Part shown: positions 8,151 to 13,553 of the stretch, one piece after another | Layout: the number at the start of each line of letters is the position of its first letter | Numbering within the stretch: the stretch's first letter is position 1 | DNA from: Pseudomonadota bacterium | Lineage (GTDB): Bacteria; Myxococcota; UBA9042; PHBI01 | Length of the DNA stretch: 13,553 bases | Reading direction: 5' to 3' | Assembly (NCBI GenBank): GCA_005788935.1 | Contig: SYAK01000353.1 | Coordinates: forward strand, 1 to 13,553 | Position numbers and translations under genes: made by a program | The notes under the pieces: model-generated | What the model was told of the DNA's origin: nothing | What the model saw: only the letters and a program-made list of their open reading frames with translations | Databases searched by the model: none

Positions 8151-11100
8151 ATGAACAACCTGCATGTGAACAATCCGCGCCGTCTCTTGTCGCGGCTGGT
8201 CCTGTCCGCGAGCCTGGCCCTTGGACTCGTGACTGGATGCGCGTCGCCCGAAGAGATCGACCGCGTCCAGCCCGACCTCATCAAGAAGACCGACCTGCTC
8301 GACGGTGAGTGGTACTCGCTCGGCACCGTCACGCGGGCGCCCTACGCGAGTGCTGCGGCCTTCCCCGGCCTCCAGGGCACGCTTGAGCGGGGTGTCTGGC
8401 GCATCGAGCGCAACCAGTTGTACTTCTACCGGACCTACGAGTTCGTCGAGGGCGTCGAGGCTCAGGGCATCCGCCCGAACGAGACGGATGTCCCGCTGCT
8501 CGACAAGAACGGCAACCCCGTCCGCTACGAGAAGACCAAGGCCGACGGGACGAAGTACTGGGTGACGCGCTACGAGTACCGCAGCGCTCCCATCAAGCGC
8601 TTCAACGTCCTCGGGCACTTCGACGTCCGTCAGCAGTACAACCCCATGACGGGCGAGGCGGCCAATGTCCGCGTCGAGGACGCCTCGGAAAAGTACTGGT
8701 TCGAGCGCGCCTACATGCGGGTCGACTTCGGCTCGAACTCGGCCAACAACTTCGCCGACGTCTCGTTCTGGTCGCATCCCGCGGGTGACCTGCCGGCCAA
8801 CTTCACCATCTACGAAGGCGACGAGGGTCAGGCCAACTACCAGTTCCGTCTCCAGGATGAGGGCCGGTACATGGACTACGTCGTCCGCGGCTTCGTCCAG
8901 GCTCCCCAGGAGTGGCTCGACGGCTGGGGTTGGGTCCCGACCTGCCTCTTCTTCCCGAACTACATGGGGGCCTTCTTCGAGTGCAACGAGGAGGAGGTTC
9001 ACATCCGGACGTCCTACATGCGCGTTCAGGAGGACAACACCTACGAGCCGCTCGACTGGAACGACCACCTGATGAACAAGTTCGGCTACTACCGCTCGGC
9101 CCGCTCGTTCTTCGACGAGCGCTACGGGCAGACGTGGTCGGACGCTCACCGCCCGATCCGTCGCTTCCGCATCTGGAAGGACTACCTCAAGGGCGAGGAC
9201 GGCAAGCTCGACTACGCGAAGATGGAGCCGCAGCCCGTCGTGTACTACCTGTCGCAGAACTTCCCGCGCGAGCTGCTCCGCGGATCGAAGGACCTCGCCG
9301 ACAACTGGAACGCGCCCTTCACCGAGACCGTCGAGGCCCTCACCGGCAAGACCCTCGACGGTCGCATGTTCGTCCTCTGCGAGAACAACACGGCGGAGGC
9401 CGACGCGGTTCGCGCGAGCGACGCCAACGCGCCGCTTGCGGAGACGGATCCCCGCTACTGCAAGGACATGGACCGCCCGAAGCTCATGGGCGATCTCCGT
9501 TACAACATGCTGTACTCGGTGAATGAGCCGGTCCAGTTCGGCCTTTACGGCTACGGCCCGATGCACTCGGACCCGATCACGGGCGAGACCATTCACGCCA
9601 ACGCCTTCCAGTACACCGCGAACATCCGCCTTGGCGCCCGCACCGCGACCGACATGATCGAGTACGCGTCCGGCGTTCAGGACTTCGTGGACGTCACCCA
9701 GGCCCGCCACATCGAGACCCGCCTCCGCGCCAAGCAGCTCCGGGGCATGCAGAACAACCCGCGCCGCATCGGCACCATCGAGTCGCTCCAGTCCGAGGCG
9801 CTCCAGGTCGTCCCGAACGGCGTGCTGACCTCGCTCGCGGCCGTGGGCTTGCAGCGCGAGGAGGCCGATGTGGCCTCGGCGCGCATGGAGCGTCTGAAGG
9901 GCACGGATGAGTTCAACCACCTCTGGCTGAACGACGACATGGCGGCCCTCGTGGGCGCGCCCGTCCACCAGCTCGGCGCCTACACCGCCTCGGACGCCGC
10001 CAAGCTCAATGCGCAGGTCCACCCCGCCACGCTCGGCAGCGAGAAGATGCTCGCGTGGCAGTTCCAGCAGGACATGGAGTACGGCAAGCACGCGATGTGC
10101 AAGCGTGAGTTCTTCGACGACTCGTTCCGCGGTCTTTCGCTCGAATACAAGGCCAAGTACGACAGCGCGCTCTGCGCGGACCTGGCCGAGCGGGTCGCCA
10201 ACGGCGCCGAGCTCGCCTTCGACCTTGAGGTCTTCGGGGAGCCCTCCCGCTCGTGCGCGGCCGATCCCACCGTCTGCGCGGCCGATGAGGTCTGTGAGGC
10301 GCTCGACCAGGGCGACGTCAGCGGCGAGTACTGCGTCAAGCGCTGCAGCGCCGAAGCGCTCTTCAAGCAGCTCCGCCAGGAGATCCGCCGAGTCAACCAG
10401 ATCAGCCAGTTCCAGTACTGGGACCCGAACGCCCTCTACACGAACACCCGTGACGCCCGCGTCTCGGCGGCGCAGCACGCGTCCCGTGAGATCGTCGAGC
10501 GCGTCCGCACCGAGACCTTCCTCGATGTCTACGACCGCATGTGGTCGACGATCGCGATGCACGAGGTCGGTCACAACGTCGGTCTGCGCCACAACTTCGC
10601 GTCCTCGACCGACGCCCTCAACTATCACGAGGGCTTCTGGGGCTACAAGGGACGCGACAATGGCCAGGGTTGGGAGGCCGACACGCTCTTCACGTCGGAC
10701 ACCGACGAGCAGGTTCGCAACAAGATCCGCGAGTACCAGCAGACCTCCATCATGGAGTACAGCAGCTCGTTCAACGCGCGCTTCCAGGGTATCGGTCTCT
10801 ACGACCGCGCCGCGATCCTCTACGGCTACGGCGAGCTCGTCGAGGTGTTCCAGAACCCGCCCCCAGCCAACGTGTGGGAGCAGTACCTCGCGGAGCCCGC
10901 CGAGACCAACCCGGACCAGTTCCCGACGCAGCCGCGCCGCATGCATCCGTTCGGCTTCGCCCTCAGCAAGGTGCACCACACGAACTTCCCGCGCCTCTTC
11001 GGCGGCGTGGACAACATGTACGCGCGCCGCGTCGTGAGCGTCGACTCGATCAAGGACGCCGCCAAGCCCTGCACCCAGCACGACAGCCCCTACGACAGCT

Positions 11101-12509
11101 CGGTTTGCGGCGATCCGACGTCCTTCTGCCAGCCCTTCCCGGACGGCTTCTTCTGCACGAAGGCCGGCCTCGTCGAGGTCCCGTACCGCTTCTGCTCGGA
11201 CGAGTACAACTGGACCTCGCCCGACTGCCAGACCTGGGACGAGGGCACCGATGTCTACGACATCATCGACAACCAGCTCGCCGACTACGAGTCGTACTGG
11301 CCCTTCCGCGCCTACCGCCGGGATGACGTGCTCTTCAACCCGCTCCGCAGCTACTACGGCCGGATCATGATGGACATGTACGGCTTCCGGAAGCAGTTCG
11401 AGCACTGGGCCCTCGACCTGGCTCGCTACAACCACGGCGACTGGTGGGAGAAGCGCTACGGCACGCCGTGGCACCTCGACATCAACGGCGGCCTCGGCCG
11501 GACCCTCGCTGCGCGCCGCGTATTCGAGTACCTGGCCAATATCTTCGGTCGCCCGAGCGACGGCTTCTACGGCTTCAACCAGCAGCGCAAGGTCTACGAG
11601 CCCGTCGTCGACAACGGGGCGAACACCTACACCAACATCTTCCAGGTCCGCGAGGACGTAGGGGCGCGCAGCATCTATCCGCGTTACGACTTCGACGGCT
11701 ACATCTTCATGCCGTACAGCGCGGGCACCTTCTTCGACCGCATGGCGGCGATGATGTTCATGACGTTCCCGACGACGATGTTCACGGTCGGCGTGGACCG
11801 CACCTACGACCTGCGCCGCTTCCGCCTGAACTTCGGCACGATCTGGCCGCAGCGCATGCACACGCTCTTCTCGGGCATCATTTCGAACGGCATCAACCTC
11901 TACGGGTGGTGCGTCGAGCACGACGGCGTCAGCCCGGTCGACGGAGGTTCGGGTGACCCGAGTCGAATCAAGCCTCGCCTCTGGTTCGGCACCGACGCCG
12001 AGCTCGACGCCTGGTACGCCAACTGCACGCCACTCAATCCTGAGCCGCAGTACGACTTCCCGCAGACCCAGTATCGTCTCCCCGCGCTCGCGGCGATCTA
12101 CGGCTTTGGCTGGATGAGCTACACCTACGATCGCTCGTTCATCGATCGCAACCGCCTGTGGCTGAAGGGCGACGCGACCGGTGTCGACCTCGCAGAGGGC
12201 TTCGAGACGATCGAATACGCCGATCCGTTCTCGGGCAAGACCTACGTGGCCGCCTACGACCCGCTCGAGGAGGATCCGACGGCGGCGCTGACCGCGCGTG
12301 ACTCGGTGCCAGCGAGCGACCTCGACGAGCACAAGACCACGTTCTGGCCGGCCGCCCGCCTCCTTGCCCTCGCCAATCAGCAGCTCGCGAGCTACGGTGG
12401 CAACCTGAGCGATCTCTCGAACACCTACCAGTACAGCCTTCTGCAGCAGACGGTCGGGCGCCTCGAGATCCTCCGTGGTCTCTACCGCTACTTCGACCAC
12501 GGCTTCTGA
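8151..12509 (+). CDS. Large metzincin-type zinc metalloprotease, lipoprotein; paralog of the preceding gene
   Basis: A 1452-residue predicted lipoprotein protease. The signal peptide has basic residues at 10, 11 and 15 and a hydrophobic core, ending in LVTG-C30, a canonical lipobox. Ala31 and Ser32 follow, with no +2 Asp to suggest inner-membrane retention. The layout parallels the upstream paralog: N-terminal region with HFDVRQQYN and FERAYMRVDF; MFVLCEN (406-412); GYGPMHSDPITGE (from 467); a Cys-rich segment (702-732); zinc site HEVGHNVGLRHNF with H804, E805, H808 and H814; Met-turn IMEY with M868; a second Cys-rich segment from C974; VEVPYRFCSDE (C1015); and an aromatic C-terminal region. 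The gap between H814 and M868 is short (54 residues) and lacks the large Cys insert of the paralog. It also lacks the DUF4397-like domain. The start at 8151 has GGAAGG/AAGGA about 8-9 nt upstream; the ATG at 8142 overlaps that site and is unlikely. The gap to the upstream gene is 28 bp, so co-transcription is probable. Substrate unknown. Confidence 0.87.
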   Translation: MNNLHVNNPRRLLSRLVLSASLALGLVTGCASPEEIDRVQPDLIKKTDLLDGEWYSLGTVTRAPYASAAAFPGLQGTLERGVWRIERNQLYFYRTYEFVEGVEAQGIRPNETDVPLLDKNGNPVRYEKTKADGTKYWVTRYEYRSAPIKRFNVLGHFDVRQQYNPMTGEAANVRVEDASEKYWFERAYMRVDFGSNSANNFADVSFWSHPAGDLPANFTIYEGDEGQANYQFRLQDEGRYMDYVVRGFVQAPQEWLDGWGWVPTCLFFPNYMGAFFECNEEEVHIRTSYMRVQEDNTYEPLDWNDHLMNKFGYYRSARSFFDERYGQTWSDAHRPIRRFRIWKDYLKGEDGKLDYAKMEPQPVVYYLSQNFPRELLRGSKDLADNWNAPFTETVEALTGKTLDGRMFVLCENNTAEADAVRASDANAPLAETDPRYCKDMDRPKLMGDLRYNMLYSVNEPVQFGLYGYGPMHSDPITGETIHANAFQYTANIRLGARTATDMIEYASGVQDFVDVTQARHIETRLRAKQLRGMQNNPRRIGTIESLQSEALQVVPNGVLTSLAAVGLQREEADVASARMERLKGTDEFNHLWLNDDMAALVGAPVHQLGAYTASDAAKLNAQVHPATLGSEKMLAWQFQQDMEYGKHAMCKREFFDDSFRGLSLEYKAKYDSALCADLAERVANGAELAFDLEVFGEPSRSCAADPTVCAADEVCEALDQGDVSGEYCVKRCSAEALFKQLRQEIRRVNQISQFQYWDPNALYTNTRDARVSAAQHASREIVERVRTETFLDVYDRMWSTIAMHEVGHNVGLRHNFASSTDALNYHEGFWGYKGRDNGQGWEADTLFTSDTDEQVRNKIREYQQTSIMEYSSSFNARFQGIGLYDRAAILYGYGELVEVFQNPPPANVWEQYLAEPAETNPDQFPTQPRRMHPFGFALSKVHHTNFPRLFGGVDNMYARRVVSVDSIKDAAKPCTQHDSPYDSSVCGDPTSFCQPFPDGFFCTKAGLVEVPYRFCSDEYNWTSPDCQTWDEGTDVYDIIDNQLADYESYWPFRAYRRDDVLFNPLRSYYGRIMMDMYGFRKQFEHWALDLARYNHGDWWEKRYGTPWHLDINGGLGRTLAARRVFEYLANIFGRPSDGFYGFNQQRKVYEPVVDNGANTYTNIFQVREDVGARSIYPRYDFDGYIFMPYSAGTFFDRMAAMMFMTFPTTMFTVGVDRTYDLRRFRLNFGTIWPQRMHTLFSGIISNGINLYGWCVEHDGVSPVDGGSGDPSRIKPRLWFGTDAELDAWYANCTPLNPEPQYDFPQTQYRLPALAAIYGFGWMSYTYDRSFIDRNRLWLKGDATGVDLAEGFETIEYADPFSGKTYVAAYDPLEEDPTAALTARDSVPASDLDEHKTTFWPAARLLALANQQLASYGGNLSDLSNTYQYSLLQQTVGRLEILRGLYRYFDHGF

Positions 12510-12537
12510 CGCACCTGGGGCCGCGTCGCCCCGTGAA

Positions 12538-12567
12538 AGCGCCCCGCCTCCGGGGCGCTTTTTTTTT
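12538..12567 (+). terminator. Strong rho-independent terminator closing the operon
   Basis: AGCGCCCCG (12538-12546), loop CCTC, then CGGGGCGCT (12551-12559) form a perfect 9-bp GC-rich stem. The T-run from 12559 to 12567 is nine bases long. It lies 29 bp after the stop of the second protease. The stem can be lengthened by pairing A12536-A12537 with the first Ts. There is no matching T-run on the minus strand, so it acts rightward only. Confidence 0.93.
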
Positions 12568-12605
12568 GAGACGCGCCCATCGCCCCCTCCAGCGAGGAAC
12601 TGCTC

Positions 12606-13340
12606 ATGACCCGCCTCGTCGGCCTCAACGCCATCACCGACCTCCTACGCGTGGCACCTCAGGCCGTGACCCGCCTCTATTTGCCCGACGTGACGGGCCC
12701 AGAGGAGCTCCGCCTCGCCGAGCGCCTCGAGGCGCTCGGCTGTCCGATCTCCCGCGCCACGGCGGCGACGCTTCACGATCGCGCTGGCGGGCGAGGGGGG
12801 GTCTCGATCGCAGCCGACATCGTCGTCGCGCGGCCGCGCGGGCTCGAGGGCTACGTGGCGGGCGTAGGGGAGACCCGCCTGATCCTGGCGCTCGACCAGG
12901 TGACGGACCCCCACAACCTCGGCGCGATCCTTCGCAGTTCCGCAGTCTTCGGGGTCGAGGCCGTCATTGTGCCGCGCAACGGATCGGCGGCCCTCACCGA
13001 CGCGGCCGTGCGCGCTTCCGCGGGCGCGGCGGCCCTTGTCCCGATCGAGCGCGTCACCAACCTCTCCCGAGCGCTGCGCGATCTCGAAACGCAGGGCTTC
13101 TGGACGTGCGCCGTCACGGGGGACGCCGAGTCCGGTCTGTGGCGACAGGACTTTCGTAGCGCCTCGTACGTCTTCGCGCTCGGCGCGGAGGGCGCTGGCC
13201 TTCGTCCGGGTGTGGCGCGGGCCTGTCAGCTGCGCTGCCGAATCGACGGCGGGGGTACGATCGCGACCTTGAACGTCGGGGTAGCGGCCGCCATCACGCT
13301 CGCCGAGGCCCGCCGGCAGCAGGCCCCAACCAGCGCCTGA
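12606..13340 (+). CDS. rlmB: 23S rRNA (guanosine-2251-2'-O)-methyltransferase RlmB, SpoU/TrmH family
   Basis: This enzyme transfers a methyl group from S-adenosylmethionine to the 2'-hydroxyl of G2251 in the P-loop of 23S rRNA. The protein is 244 residues, almost the length of E. coli RlmB (243). The N-terminus (LVGLNAITDLL, to about residue 75) fits the SpoU substrate-binding domain. The SPOUT catalytic domain shows motif 1 LDQVTDPHNLGAILRSS (N104 and R110), motif 2 ALGAEGAGL (E195), and motif 3 ATLNVGVAAA (N223), which form the knotted cofactor site. Motif 3 is usually SLNVSVAAG in RlmB, so the Thr and Gly here are mild departures. VPIERVTNLSRALRDL matches the RlmB-specific VTNLAR region better than TrmH or TrmL. 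The start has a good GAGGAA 6 nt upstream. It lies just after a strong terminator, and no promoter is obvious in the 38-bp gap. Confidence 0.92.
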   Translation: MTRLVGLNAITDLLRVAPQAVTRLYLPDVTGPEELRLAERLEALGCPISRATAATLHDRAGGRGGVSIAADIVVARPRGLEGYVAGVGETRLILALDQVTDPHNLGAILRSSAVFGVEAVIVPRNGSAALTDAAVRASAGAAALVPIERVTNLSRALRDLETQGFWTCAVTGDAESGLWRQDFRSASYVFALGAEGAGLRPGVARACQLRCRIDGGGTIATLNVGVAAAITLAEARRQQAPTSA

Positions 13341-13353
13341 TCACGTGTCTTTT

Positions 13354-13371
13354 CGAGATGTCTCGGCTTTT
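13354..13371 (+). terminator. Weak candidate terminator after rlmB
   Basis: CGAG-ATGT-CTCG (13354-13365) is a 4-bp stem followed by GC and four Ts. It lies 13 bp after the rlmB stop. The stem is short and the T-run poor, so it would at best be a partial terminator. An alternative outer pairing, TTTCGA (13351-13356) with TCGAAA (13374-13379), also exists. Confidence 0.3.
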
Positions 13372-13384
13372 GTTCGAAAGGACG

Positions 13385-13413
13385 TTGACATTCTCGGGAA
13401 CGATCTCTAGAAG
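13385..13413 (+). promoter_or_regulatory. Sigma70 promoter for tRNA-Thr
   Basis: TTGACA (13385-13390), a 17-bp spacer, then TAGAAG (13408-13413) give a perfect -35 and a four-of-six -10 at ideal spacing. The predicted start is near 13420, leaving a leader of about 42 nt before the tRNA. The GC-rich stretch just after the -10 resembles the discriminators of growth-controlled stable-RNA promoters. Confidence 0.8.
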
Positions 13414-13425
13414 GCTGGCTCCGTT

Positions 13426-13439
13426 GCGCGGCGCCGCGC
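13426..13439. repeat. Perfect 14-bp GC palindrome in the tRNA leader
   Basis: GCGCGGCGCCGCGC equals its own reverse complement. In RNA it has no loop, so only a shorter hairpin could fold, perhaps as part of the precursor leader removed by RNase P. A protein-binding site is possible. In DNA this GC-rich, chance is a fair explanation. Confidence 0.4.
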
Positions 13440-13461
13440 GGCCCGGTCGCAAAGTCCAGCC

Positions 13462-13534
13462 GCTGACGTAGCTCAATCGGTAGAGCAACTGCCTTGTAAG
13501 CAGTAGGTTGCGGGTTCAAGTCCCTTCGTCAGCT
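13462..13534 (+). tRNA. tRNA-Thr (anticodon UGU)
   Basis: A full 73-nt cloverleaf. The acceptor stem GCTGACG (13462-13468) pairs perfectly with CGTCAGC (13527-13533). The D-arm GCTC/GAGC encloses an 8-nt loop. The anticodon stem ACTGC/GCAGT has loop CTTGTAA, placing TGT at 13495-13497, which reads ACA and other ACN threonine codons. The variable loop is AGGTT. The T-loop TTCAAGT is standard, but the T-stem GCGGG/CCCTT has a G-U pair and a C-U mismatch at its outer end. The discriminator base is U, and CCA is not encoded, so it must be added after transcription. Confidence 0.95.
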
Positions 13535-13553
13535 CTCGCAACGTTCTTTTACA

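Noticed and set aside
12533..13159. Plus-strand open frame of 208 codons overlapping the terminator and rlmB
   Set aside because: It starts inside the terminator region, is out of frame with rlmB and gives an Arg/Pro-rich product with no domain.

Overview
The window is GC-rich chromosomal DNA (roughly two-thirds G+C by eye, with strong G/C at third codon positions). It looks like a member of the Myxococcota or a related deltaproteobacterial lineage. The clues are a long-form HflX with an extra N-terminal domain, very large secreted proteins carrying the Cys-rich CxxDxxCxxGxxC modules common in secreted myxobacterial proteins, and an rlmB-tRNA-Thr arrangement. The assignment is an inference from gene style; no marker here gives a genus.

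Layout, left to right. (1) hflX, a ribosome-splitting GTPase, runs leftward and is cut by the window edge at its G3 motif. (2) A 318-bp divergent intergenic region holds a good -35 box for the rightward genes and a small perfect hairpin. (3) Three rightward genes look like one operon. First is a predicted outer-membrane beta-barrel (1638-2756). Then come two very large secreted zinc metalloproteases of metzincin type (2825-8122 and 8151-12509), with short gaps of 68 and 28 bp. A strong rho-independent terminator at 12538-12567 closes the operon. (4) rlmB (23S rRNA Gm2251 2'-O-methyltransferase) follows only 38 bp later. (5) A separate consensus-like sigma70 promoter drives a tRNA-Thr(UGU) at the right edge.

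The accessory interest lies in the middle operon. The two proteases are diverged paralogs that share an N-terminal region, a GYGPxxxDPxTGE motif, a HEVGHxxGLRHNF zinc site, an IM(D/E)Y Met-turn, a downstream VEVPYxFCSDE motif and a C-terminal region. They differ in what has been inserted. The first carries Cys-rich modules, a DUF4397-like domain, a GHDHTGHDH metal-binding-like stretch, and a 12-cysteine insert between the zinc site and the Met-turn. The second has a textbook lipoprotein signal; the first has lost the lipobox but kept the cysteine. Together with the barrel they suggest a cell-envelope or surface proteolysis module whose substrate cannot be read from sequence. The flanking genes (hflX, rlmB, tRNA-Thr) are translation-related housekeeping genes.

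Very long open frames on the minus strand opposite both protease genes are composition shadows and are not annotated.
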